Assembly (NCBI GenBank): GCA_023300365.1 | Contig: JALZWD010000071.1 | Coordinates: 1-5,435, forward strand | Length of the DNA: 5,435 bases | Direction: 5' to 3' | From: Flavimaricola sp. | Lineage (GTDB): Bacteria; Pseudomonadota; Alphaproteobacteria; Rhodobacterales; Rhodobacteraceae | In this document: one piece after another, positions 1-5,435 of the stretch | Layout: each line of letters opens with the position of its first letter | How positions within the stretch are numbered: position 1 is the first letter of the stretch | Made by a program: the position numbers and the translations under genes | Notes under the pieces: generated by a model | The model's input: the letters and a program-made list of their open reading frames with translations, nothing else | Database searches by the model: none | What the model was told of the DNA's origin: nothing

Positions 1-576
1 TATCAATTGACGATTGAGGACGGCACCGCGTTTGGCGATAGGTTTGCTGCCGGGCGTTTGCGCGGATTGCCCGACGAGGACCGCGCCGCGGATATGTGGG
101 AGGCCACACAGAGCATCACCGAAAACGCAGGATTTGGGTCTTATGAAGTGTCTAATCATGCGGTTTCAGGGTCTGAAAGCCGGCATAACCTGATTTATTG
201 GCAGGGCGGCGATTATGCGGGCATTGGGCCGGGCGCCCATGGGCGGATCACGCTTGGGGGTGTGCGGCTGGCCACGGAAGCGCCGAAAATGCCTGGCGCG
301 TGGTTGTCGGCCGTGGAAAGCACCGGATCGGGAGAAAACCTGCGAGACGCCTTGTCGCGCGACGATCACCTTGCCGAGCGTGTGATGATGGGGCTTCGCC
401 TGAGGGAGGGGATATCTCTGGCCTCTCTTGAGGCACTGGGGATCGACGAATACAAAAACAATATCAAATACTTAGAAGACATCTCTATGCTTGAGCACCA
501 CGGCGACACCCTTCGGGTCACCGACGAGGGGCGACCCGTGTTAAACGCGGTGCTCAGACAGCTTTTGGGCGGTTAA
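1..576 (+). CDS. hemW: Heme chaperone HemW (HemN-like radical SAM family), 3' part, 5' end outside window
   Basis: The reading frame is open from base 1 (Y-Q-L-T-I-E) and ends at TAA 574-576, giving 191 visible residues. The TTG at 7 is an internal Leu codon, not a start. The visible part holds the end of the radical SAM core and the HemN C-terminal domain. Family hallmarks are TIEDGTAF (residues 4-11), YEVSNHA (48-54), ESRHNLIYW (59-67), DYAGIGPGAHGR (71-82) and the MGLRLREGIS segment (130-139) with a winged-helix-like tail. HemW proteins are usually about 380 residues, so roughly half is missing, including the CxxxCxxC cluster motif. HemW-type proteins bind heme and the Fe-S/SAM cofactors and deliver heme to respiratory enzymes; many are annotated as oxygen-independent coproporphyrinogen III oxidase. 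Without the N-terminus, true HemN cannot be formally excluded, but the HNxxYW and GPGAH pattern favours HemW. It converges on parB and overlaps its stop codon. Confidence 0.93.
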   Translation, partial: YQLTIEDGTAFGDRFAAGRLRGLPDEDRAADMWEATQSITENAGFGSYEVSNHAVSGSESRHNLIYWQGGDYAGIGPGAHGRITLGGVRLATEAPKMPGAWLSAVESTGSGENLRDALSRDDHLAERVMMGLRLREGISLASLEALGIDEYKNNIKYLEDISMLEHHGDTLRVTDEGRPVLNAVLRQLLGG

Positions 577-1466
577 GTTCCTGATAACGCACGCAAAAGA
601 TCATCGAGCTGTTCGAGGTTTCCATATTTAACGGAAAGTTTGCCGCCCTCGCCCTTGCTGTCGTGGTCGATGCTGACGGGCATATGCAACGTCGCGGCCA
701 ATTCTGCTTCAATCTGAAGGGTGTCGGCGTCTTTGGTTGTCGCGCGGCCAGCGGATGTGCGGCGCTTGGGCGTGTCGTCTTGGGTGGTGCGGGCCAAGTT
801 CTCGGCCTCGCGCACCGACAGCCCTTTTTTCATGATCTGCCGGGCAAGCGCGCTTGCATCGGGATGGCCGATCAAAGCACGGGCATGGCCCGCCGTAAGC
901 GCGCCTGAGACCACGTGCACCTGAATATCGTCAGGTAGATTAAGCAAACGAAGCAGGTTGGCGATATGGCTGCGGCTTTTGCCCAAGGCGCTGGCCATCT
1001 GGTCTTGTGTATGGCCGAAACGGTCCATCAGCTGGCGGTAGCTTGTGGCCTCGTCGATTGCATTAAGATCGGAGCGTTGGATATTCTCGATGATCGCAAC
1101 TTCGAGAACCTCGGTGTCGTTATATTCGCGCACGATTGCCGGGACATCGTGCAATTGCGCGATCTGGGAGGCACGCCAGCGCCGCTCGCCGGCGACAATC
1201 TGGTAGTGACCGTCTTGGCCGGGAGCCGGGCGCACGATCAAAGGCTGAATAATACCTTTTTCACGAATGGAGGCGGCCAATTCAGCAAGGGCGGTATCAT
1301 CAAAGCTGCGCCGGGGCTGGTCGGGATTGGGGTGAACCTGTTCGACGGGAATGCGCATGTCGGCGCGGCGGGGGCGTTCGGGGCTGGCATCATCGCTTGT
1401 GACATCCGCCATGAGCGCCGAAAGACCGCGCCCTAGGCCGCGTGTTCTGGTGGGTTTCTCTGCCAT
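573..1466 (-). CDS. parB: Chromosome partitioning protein ParB (CTP-dependent parS-binding clamp)
   Basis: A complete 297-residue protein, a normal length for chromosomal ParB/Spo0J. The N-terminal tail has RGLGRGLSALM (residues 9-19), the short Arg-containing segment that stimulates the ParA ATPase. The ParB/Srx-like CTP-binding domain spans about 37-135 and contains NPDQPR (47-52), GERRWRA (93-99) and ENIQRSDLN (127-135). A helix-turn-helix that reads parS follows at about 152-175 (TQDQMASALGKSRSHIANLL). After a poorly conserved, charged linker (about 225-245), the C-terminal dimerisation domain ends in YGNLEQLDDLLRAL (281-294). By family knowledge, ParB loads at parS, closes as a CTP-dependent clamp and slides on DNA, recruiting ParA and SMC near the origin. 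The ATG start has a GGAGG five bases upstream. It lies 21 nt after parA and is probably the last gene of the operon. Two parS sites lie upstream in the same cluster. Confidence 0.97.
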   Translation of the reverse strand: MAEKPTRTRGLGRGLSALMADVTSDDASPERPRRADMRIPVEQVHPNPDQPRRSFDDTALAELAASIREKGIIQPLIVRPAPGQDGHYQIVAGERRWRASQIAQLHDVPAIVREYNDTEVLEVAIIENIQRSDLNAIDEATSYRQLMDRFGHTQDQMASALGKSRSHIANLLRLLNLPDDIQVHVVSGALTAGHARALIGHPDASALARQIMKKGLSVREAENLARTTQDDTPKRRTSAGRATTKDADTLQIEAELAATLHMPVSIDHDSKGEGGKLSVKYGNLEQLDDLLRALSGT

Positions 1467-1471
1467 TTGGG

Positions 1472-1476
1472 CCTCC
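1472..1476 (-). promoter_or_regulatory. Shine-Dalgarno site of parB
   Basis: The minus strand reads GGAGG, with five bases before the parB ATG at 1464-1466. It lies in the 21-nt parA-parB gap, is the best ribosome binding site of the partition pair and fixes the parB start. No promoter-like sequence fits in this gap, so parB is presumably read from a transcript that enters through parA. Confidence 0.8.
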
Positions 1477-1487
1477 GATTGGATGCG

Positions 1488-2285
1488 TTAAGTTTCGCGT
1501 GCGATGATCTCTTGGGCAAGGGCGCGGTAGGCCTTGCTGCCTTGAGATGTTGGATCATAGGTCAGGACGGGCATTGCATACGAGGGTGCCTCGCTGAGCC
1601 GGACGTTGCGGGGGATGATGGTTTCAAACACCAGATCACCGAGATTGTCGCGGGCGTCATCCTCAACCTGTTGAGACAGGTTGTTGCGGCGATCATACAT
1701 GGTGAGGACGATCCCCTCGATCCGCAAATTGGGATTGGCGGCCTCGCGGACCTCTCGCAAACTCAGCATAAGCTGGGAAAGGCCCTCAAGAGCGAAGAAT
1801 TCACTTTGCAGCGGAACAACCACGGAATGCGCGGCCACCATGGCGTTGACCGTCAATATATTGAGAGATGGCGGGCAATCGATCAATATGTAGTCAAATT
1901 CATAGCTATCAAGGGCAGGGTCGCGCAGAGCATCATGCAAGAGGAAGCTGCGCTTTTCGTTTGAAATCAGTTCAATATCCGCCGAGCTTAAGTCAGTTGT
2001 TGCGGGAACAATATGCAGGTCTTGGACGTTGGTATTCTGAATTGCCTCTTGGGCGGTGACGTCGCCAAGCAAGAAATCATAGGTCGTGATATCACGATCT
2101 TCGGCCGCGAGGCCAAGCCCGGTTGAGGCGTTGCCTTGGGGGTCGAGATCAATCAAGAGCGCCTTGCGACCCTGTTCAGCCAATGCGGCGCCGAGATTGA
2201 TTGTGGTTGTGGTTTTGCCGACGCCGCCCTTTTGATTGGCCACTGCGATTATTTTTGGCTCTCGGATTTTGAAAATGTCAGGCAC
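1488..2285 (-). CDS. parA: Chromosome partitioning ATPase ParA (Soj type)
   Basis: A complete 265-residue ParA/MinD-superfamily ATPase. The deviant Walker A motif is KGGVGKTT (residues 19-26) with the signature Lys19. The Walker A' segment is LIDLDPQGN (44-52), and Walker B is DYILIDCPPS (131-140). The conserved C-terminal block PRNVRLSEAPS (225-235) is typical of chromosomal ParA. There is no N-terminal helix-turn-helix domain, so it resembles the short chromosomal Soj form and not the autorepressing plasmid P1 type. ATP-bound ParA dimers coat the nucleoid, and ParB stimulates their hydrolysis, which moves the origin. The start is GTG at 2283-2285, because no ATG is available before the Walker A motif. 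It overlaps the rsmG stop by eight bases, and an AAGGGA lies six bases upstream inside rsmG, which suggests coupled translation. parB follows after 21 nt. Confidence 0.97.
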   Translation of the reverse strand: MPDIFKIREPKIIAVANQKGGVGKTTTTINLGAALAEQGRKALLIDLDPQGNASTGLGLAAEDRDITTYDFLLGDVTAQEAIQNTNVQDLHIVPATTDLSSADIELISNEKRSFLLHDALRDPALDSYEFDYILIDCPPSLNILTVNAMVAAHSVVVPLQSEFFALEGLSQLMLSLREVREAANPNLRIEGIVLTMYDRRNNLSQQVEDDARDNLGDLVFETIIPRNVRLSEAPSYAMPVLTYDPTSQGSKAYRALAQEIIARET

Positions 2286-2889
2286 GCCTGATCCCTTCTA
2301 TGCGCAGTATGGTGGCCCCCGGATCGGTGATGCTTGGGATCAGGGTACAATCGAAGGACCATGTTTTACGGGCCTCTGCAAGTTCTTGTTCGAAATTTTT
2401 GCCTTTGGGCAGAATTGCGGTTCCGTCTGGCGACAGGTGGCGATCCACATACCCCAAAAGCTTGGGGAGGGGGGCGAGCGCCCGAGCCGAAATGACATCG
2501 GCACCCAAGGGCGGGGCCGTTTCGATGCGTTCGGAAATGGCGTGGGCGTTTAGATCGAGGGTATGAATGCAGGTTCGCAGAAAGGTGGCTTTGCGGAGGT
2601 CGCTTTCGATGAGGGTGGTTGAGGTGGATGGGTTTAGGATGGCCGCGACAATACCGGGGAGGCCGCCGCCGGAGCCCAGATCACCCCAAGATGCGGGATT
2701 TTGGGCGTGGATGGTGGCGATTTGCACGGAATCGACAATGTGCCGTTGCCAGATATCGTTAAGGGATGCCCGTGAGATCAGGTTAATTTTAGGGGACCAC
2801 TTTTCGATAAGGGCGACGTAGGCCGCGAGGTGTTCGTATGTTTCACGTGAAACACCGAGGCGATTGAGCGTGGTTTCATGCGGCGTCAT
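2278..2889 (-). CDS. rsmG: 16S rRNA (guanine-N7)-methyltransferase RsmG (GidB)
   Basis: A complete 203-residue Rossmann-fold methyltransferase of normal family length. The SAM-binding loop is [12 protein letters not shown] (residues 69-80). [10 protein letters not shown] (95-104) is the acidic second motif with the following conserved Arg/Lys-Phe-Leu segment. ISARALAPL (133-141) and LPKGKN (160-165) are the later conserved blocks. NLISR and RHIVDS (36-40, 49-54) mark the N-terminal substrate region. Established role: N7-methylation of a guanosine in the 530 loop of 16S rRNA (G527 in E. coli numbering); loss causes low-level streptomycin resistance in several bacteria. The ATG start shares ATGA with the mnmG stop (4-base overlap). 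Only a weak purine-rich stretch (AAGAAAAG) precedes it, which fits translational coupling to mnmG. Codons about 12-18, encoding GVSRETY, contain a perfect parS palindrome. Its 3' end overlaps parA by eight bases. Confidence 0.97.
   Translation of the reverse strand: MTPHETTLNRLGVSRETYEHLAAYVALIEKWSPKINLISRASLNDIWQRHIVDSVQIATIHAQNPASWGDLGSGGGLPGIVAAILNPSTSTTLIESDLRKATFLRTCIHTLDLNAHAISERIETAPPLGADVISARALAPLPKLLGYVDRHLSPDGTAILPKGKNFEQELAEARKTWSFDCTLIPSITDPGATILRIEGIRRA
2292..2297 (-). promoter_or_regulatory. Shine-Dalgarno-like site of parA inside rsmG
   Basis: The minus strand reads AAGGGA, six bases before the GTG start of parA. It lies within the last codons of rsmG. The match to the anti-Shine-Dalgarno sequence is only moderate, so with a GTG start parA initiation may rely partly on ribosomes finishing rsmG. 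Confidence 0.55.
2839..2854. other. parS: parS centromere site, perfect 16-bp palindrome, within rsmG
   Basis: The 16 bases TGTTTCACGTGAAACA equal their own reverse complement. They match the bacterial parS consensus TGTTNCACGTGAAACA recalled from Spo0J/ParB work. The site sits in the first twentieth to tenth of rsmG and encodes the V-S-R-E-T residues there. The parAB genes begin about 550 bp downstream. This is the strongest candidate ParB loading site in the window. The sequence match is seen directly; ParB occupancy is inferred. Confidence 0.95.
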
Positions 2890-4754
2890 GCGCTTTTCTT
2901 GCCCAAATCGCGTTTGAGAACGGCCGTGATGAGCAGCAGGGCAGAAGGCGTCATGCCGTCGACACGTGCGGCATGGCCCATTGAGATAGGGCGTCTGGCG
3001 CGGAGCTTTTGCTTAAGCTCGGAGGAGAGGCCTTCAACCGCATCGAAATCAAAGCCGTCAGGTATCGTCATCGCCTCATTCCGACGCAATTCCTCAACGT
3101 CTTTGTTTTGGCGTTCGATGTAAGTGGCATAAAGCGCATCGCAGCGGACCTGTTCGCCGATTGCGGTGTCGATATCGGCCAAGGAGGGATCAAGGTCACA
3201 GACCGTCTCGAAGCTTGCATCCGACAGCGCCAAGACCTCGAGGCCATTGCGCGCAGCTTTGTCGGGGTTCAGTTTAACGCCGGTGTCCGCAATTTGCCGG
3301 GCCGTGAACGAACACTTGCGGAGGCGGGTCTTAGCTGTGGCGATATCGTTTTGCTTGCGCGAAAACGCAGCCCATCTGTCTTGGGCGACACATCCGAGAT
3401 CATAGCCCAATGCGGTAAGGCGTTGATCTGCGTTGTCGGCTCGCAGTGAAAGCCGGAATTCCGCCCGAGATGTAAACATCCGGTAAGGTTCGGTAACGCC
3501 GCGGGATACCAAATCATCGATCATGACCCCAATATAAGACGACGAACGGCTAAACGTGACTGGATCGCGGCCCATTGCTTCGCATGCGGCGTTAAGACCA
3601 GCAACCAAGCCTTGTGCTGCCGCCTCCTCGTACCCCGTTGTGCCGTTGATCTGGCCCGCAAGGAAAAGGCCAGCGACGCCCTTAAGCTCAAGGGTTTCCG
3701 CCAATGCGCGCGGATCGACGTAATCGTATTCAATCGCATAGCCCGGTTGCAAAATATCGGCTTTTTCCAGACCCACGATCGAATGCACATAGTCCCGCTG
3801 GACATCCTCGGGCAACGACGTCGAAATTCCGTTGGGATATACGGTCGTGTCGTTTAAGCCTTCCGGTTCAAGAAACACTTGGTGCGAAGATTTATCCGCA
3901 AATCGTACGATCTTGTCCTCAATCGACGGGCAATACCGCGGACCCACGCCGTCGATCCGTCCCCCGTACATTGCGGATTTCCCCAAGTTTTTCTCGATAA
4001 TCTCATGGGTCCGTTCATTCGTATGGGTAATCCCACAGCTTATCTGCCGGGCGGGGGCGGACTTGGACATAAATGAAAACAGCGTCGGGTCTTCATCACC
4101 GGGCTGCATCTCGAGCGCTTCCCAATTGATCGTGCCGCCGTCAAGCCGGGGCGGGGTGCCTGTTTTGAGGCGTCCAAAATCCACGCCAAACTCGACCATG
4201 CGCTGCGCCAGCATGACCGACGCATCTTCGCCCATACGTCCGCCGGGGTATTGCACCTCGCCGATATGGATCACGCCACGTAGGAATGTGCCCGTCGTTA
4301 GAACGACATTCCGCGCCGCAAGCGTGCTTCCGTCGGCAAGAACAACGCCAGCGACACGGCCCTCGGTCCGTAAAAAATCAACCACTTCCCCCGTTTGCAC
4401 CGTAAGATTGGGCGTTTTGTCGATAATCCGCTGCATCTCGGCCCGGTATCTCTGCCGATCCGATTGCGCCCTTGGCCCTTGCACAGCGGGGCCCTTCTTT
4501 CGGTTTAAAAGGCGGAATTGTATCCCGGCATAATCGGCAACACGGCCCATAATACCATCCAGCGCATCAATTTCGCGAACAAGGTGCCCCTTACCAAGGC
4601 CACCAATCGCGGGGTTGCACGACATCGTGCCAATGCCATCCCGGGTTAGTGTCACCAAACACACCCGCACGCCCATACGCGCAGCCGCGTGGGCCGCTTC
4701 GCATCCCGCGTGGCCGCCACCAACAACAACGACATCAAAGTCAAAATGTTTCAC
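2886..4754 (-). CDS. mnmG: tRNA uridine-5-carboxymethylaminomethyl modification enzyme MnmG (GidA)
   Basis: A complete 622-residue FAD protein of normal length. The N-terminal dinucleotide-binding loop is [11 protein letters not shown] (residues 11-21), followed by [16 protein letters not shown] (43-58). Both MnmG family signatures are present: [11 protein letters not shown] (271-281), which holds a conserved Cys, and [17 protein letters not shown] (366-382). TGTFLRG (154-160), KTGTPPRL (197-204) and [10 protein letters not shown] (426-435) are further family blocks. The helical C-terminus, with YIERQ (545-549) and [13 protein letters not shown] (593-605), is the MnmE-docking and tRNA-binding region in known structures. 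With MnmE it installs the (carboxymethyl)aminomethyl group at U34 of certain tRNAs, using FAD, NADH and a methylenetetrahydrofolate carbon. The start is GTG at 4752-4754: an in-frame TAA, which is also the mnmE stop, lies five codons upstream, and an AAGGAG lies eight bases before the GTG. The start codon lies inside a parS site. It overlaps rsmG by ATGA. Confidence 0.97.
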   Translation of the reverse strand: MKHFDFDVVVVGGGHAGCEAAHAAARMGVRVCLVTLTRDGIGTMSCNPAIGGLGKGHLVREIDALDGIMGRVADYAGIQFRLLNRKKGPAVQGPRAQSDRQRYRAEMQRIIDKTPNLTVQTGEVVDFLRTEGRVAGVVLADGSTLAARNVVLTTGTFLRGVIHIGEVQYPGGRMGEDASVMLAQRMVEFGVDFGRLKTGTPPRLDGGTINWEALEMQPGDEDPTLFSFMSKSAPARQISCGITHTNERTHEIIEKNLGKSAMYGGRIDGVGPRYCPSIEDKIVRFADKSSHQVFLEPEGLNDTTVYPNGISTSLPEDVQRDYVHSIVGLEKADILQPGYAIEYDYVDPRALAETLELKGVAGLFLAGQINGTTGYEEAAAQGLVAGLNAACEAMGRDPVTFSRSSSYIGVMIDDLVSRGVTEPYRMFTSRAEFRLSLRADNADQRLTALGYDLGCVAQDRWAAFSRKQNDIATAKTRLRKCSFTARQIADTGVKLNPDKAARNGLEVLALSDASFETVCDLDPSLADIDTAIGEQVRCDALYATYIERQNKDVEELRRNEAMTIPDGFDFDAVEGLSSELKQKLRARRPISMGHAARVDGMTPSALLLITAVLKRDLGKKSA

Positions 4755-4762
4755 GTGAAACG
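4747..4762. other. parS: Second parS site (15/16) spanning the mnmG start codon
   Basis: The sequence TGTTTCACGTGAAACG differs from the perfect copy at 2839-2854 only in the last base; the inner 14-bp palindrome GTTTCACGTGAAAC is intact. It covers the mnmG GTG (4752-4754) and all of the spacer between the mnmG Shine-Dalgarno site and the start. It lies 1908 bp from the first site. The intact core makes ParB recognition very likely; relative strength of the two sites cannot be judged from sequence alone. Confidence 0.92.
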
Positions 4763-4768
4763 CTCCTT
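4763..4768 (-). promoter_or_regulatory. Shine-Dalgarno site of mnmG overlapping the mnmE stop
   Basis: The minus strand reads AAGGAG, eight bases before the mnmG GTG. Its first two bases are part of the mnmE TAA stop (4767-4769), so ribosomes ending mnmE release directly on it. The next base downstream is the first base of parS. This site decides the GTG start of mnmG, because no other in-frame start exists between it and the upstream stop. Confidence 0.85.
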
Positions 4769-5435
4769 ACTTGCCGATGCAAAAACTTGAGAACACATCA
4801 TCCAATACATCTTCAATATCTACACGTCCCACCAAAGAATCCACCATCCGCAATGCATACCGCAAATCCTCAGCCAAAAGGTCCGCCCCGTGATCCAACA
4901 CAGCGAGGTTTTCCTCAACCCGGCACAACGCCACAGCCCCATCCTCGAGCGCCCGACGGTGGCGTTCGCGAATGGCCAATCCCGCAGGGGCAGATTTCTC
5001 AGACAGATGCGCCCCAATCACAGCAATCAGATCATCAACGCCAGCCCCCGTGCGCCCAGATATTGCCAGCCCATCGCCATCGCCATCATCCGCCTTGGCC
5101 CGCACCACCACCTGATCCTCGGCGCCGTCAATAATGTCCGCACCCTCGGTAAGAAGGATCTGAAGATCAGCGCGCTCTGCCCTGTCAATTCCGCGTTTTA
5201 TTCCAATGTTTTCAACAACATCCGTGGACTCCCTCAGGCCTGCCGTATCCAACAACGTCACCGCAAATCCCGCGATCTCCATTTGCACTTCGATCACATC
5301 TCGTGTCGTGCCGGCAATCTCGGAGGTAATCGCCGCATCCCGCCCGGCCAAACGGTTTAACAATGTCGATTTCCCGACGTTCGGAGCGCCCGTAATCGCC
5401 ACCTCAAACCCATTGCGAATACGCTCGGCGGCACC
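4767..5435 (-). CDS. mnmE: tRNA modification GTPase MnmE (TrmE), 3' part, 5' end outside window
   Basis: The frame stays open from the window edge (G-A-A-E-R-I-R-N-G-F-E) to TAA 4767-4769, giving 222 visible residues. The GTG at 5400-5402 is an internal Val codon, not the start. The visible part is the G domain and the last helices; the N-terminal folate-binding domain and the first helical part lie beyond the window. Motifs, numbered from the visible start: G1 GAPNVGKST (16-24) with the Asn that coordinates potassium in MnmE, G2 GTTRD (42-46), G3 DTAGLR (63-68), and the C-terminal FCIGK (218-222) with the family's conserved Cys. The expected G4 NKxD reads AKAD (113-116), followed by an unusual Asp-Gly run, and a G5-like SGRTGAGVDDL (126-136) follows. 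With MnmG it modifies U34 of tRNAs; GTP hydrolysis drives conformational switching of the complex. mnmG starts 12 nt downstream. Confidence 0.96.
   Translation of the reverse strand, partial: GAAERIRNGFEVAITGAPNVGKSTLLNRLAGRDAAITSEIAGTTRDVIEVQMEIAGFAVTLLDTAGLRESTDVVENIGIKRGIDRAERADLQILLTEGADIIDGAEDQVVVRAKADDGDGDGLAISGRTGAGVDDLIAVIGAHLSEKSAPAGLAIRERHRRALEDGAVALCRVEENLAVLDHGADLLAEDLRYALRMVDSLVGRVDIEDVLDDVFSSFCIGK
5071..5088 (-). repeat. Short in-frame 6-bp tandem repeat in mnmE (about three units)
   Basis: The plus strand reads CCATCG, CCATCG, CCATCA in tandem: two exact units and a third with one change. On the coding strand this gives GAT-GGC style codons and an Asp-Asp-Gly-Asp-Gly-Asp-Gly stretch directly after the G4-like AKAD of MnmE. 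The unit is a multiple of three, so gain or loss of a unit would keep the frame. It is too short to be more than a local slippage-prone tract. Confidence 0.6.

Noticed and set aside
7..9. TTG as a start codon for hemW
   Set aside because: The frame is open to the window edge, and the preceding codons (Tyr-Gln) continue the conserved YQLTIE segment, so the gene begins outside the window.
562..599. CTTTTG and CAAAAG inverted repeat around the hemW/parB stops as a terminator
   Set aside because: The arms are only six bases, AT-rich and about 26 bases apart, with no T-tract, so it is not a credible intrinsic terminator.
906..922. CACGTG within parB as a third parS
   Set aside because: Only the central hexamer matches; the flanks lack the GTTT and AAAC arms needed for ParB recognition. 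A CACGTG near 2960 fails in the same way.
966..1964. Long plus-strand open frames opposite parB and parA (156 and 165 codons)
   Set aside because: They are antisense shadows of clear ParB and ParA coding sequence, with no recognisable protein family, and arise from GC-rich codon bias.
3892..3900. TTATCCGCA resembling a DnaA box
   Set aside because: It is a single copy with a mismatch, inside mnmG coding sequence, without other boxes or an AT-rich unwinding region. There is no evidence for oriC in the window.
3832..4533. A 233-codon plus-strand open frame opposite mnmG
   Set aside because: Its Ser/Arg/Pro-rich translation has no family resemblance, while the opposite strand encodes intact MnmG signatures.
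4649..5360. Plus-strand open frames of 161 and 156 codons opposite mnmE
   Set aside because: Both are Pro/Gln/His-rich or otherwise unrecognisable readings antisense to the MnmE G domain and tail. One contains VSRET only because it reads through the parS palindrome.
5400..5402. GTG as the start codon of mnmE
   Set aside because: The upstream in-frame residues AAERIRNGFE belong to the conserved helix before the G domain, so this GTG is an internal Val.

Overview
This is a gene-dense piece of a bacterial chromosome carrying the conserved alphaproteobacterial cluster mnmE-mnmG-rsmG-parA-parB on the minus strand. It converges with hemW on the plus strand. The gene order, the ParB and MnmE sequence style and the fairly GC-rich codon use point to Rhodobacterales (Roseobacter/Rhodobacter type). 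That assignment is recalled knowledge plus inference, not a database result.

Layout by plus-strand coordinates: the 3' half of hemW (heme chaperone, + strand, 5' end outside the window) occupies 1-576. The minus strand then holds parB (573-1466), parA (1488-2285), rsmG (2278-2889), mnmG (2886-4754) and the 3' part of mnmE (4767 to the window edge). Transcription of the five-gene block runs from right to left: mnmE, mnmG, rsmG, parA, parB. The genes are packed with gaps of 12 and 21 nt and overlaps of 4 and 8 nt, so one transcription unit with translational coupling is likely. No stretch lacks a gene, and no RNA gene, IS element or CRISPR array is visible.

Functionally there are two linked themes. 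MnmE and MnmG form the complex that modifies wobble uridine 34 of several tRNAs, and RsmG methylates a guanosine in the 530 loop of 16S rRNA, so these three tune translation. ParA and ParB segregate the chromosome origin region. The binding sites for ParB are in the window: a perfect 16-bp parS palindrome inside the 5' coding region of rsmG (2839-2854), and a 15/16 copy (4747-4762) lying between the Shine-Dalgarno sequence and start codon of mnmG and covering that start codon. The cluster therefore carries both the segregation machinery and its centromere, with the centromere bases doubling as protein-coding and translation-initiation sequence.

Nothing here looks like an undescribed system. 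The points most worth a second look are the dual-use parS sites, the convergent hemW/parB ends that share a TTAA, and the degenerate G4 motif of MnmE (AKAD instead of NKxD).
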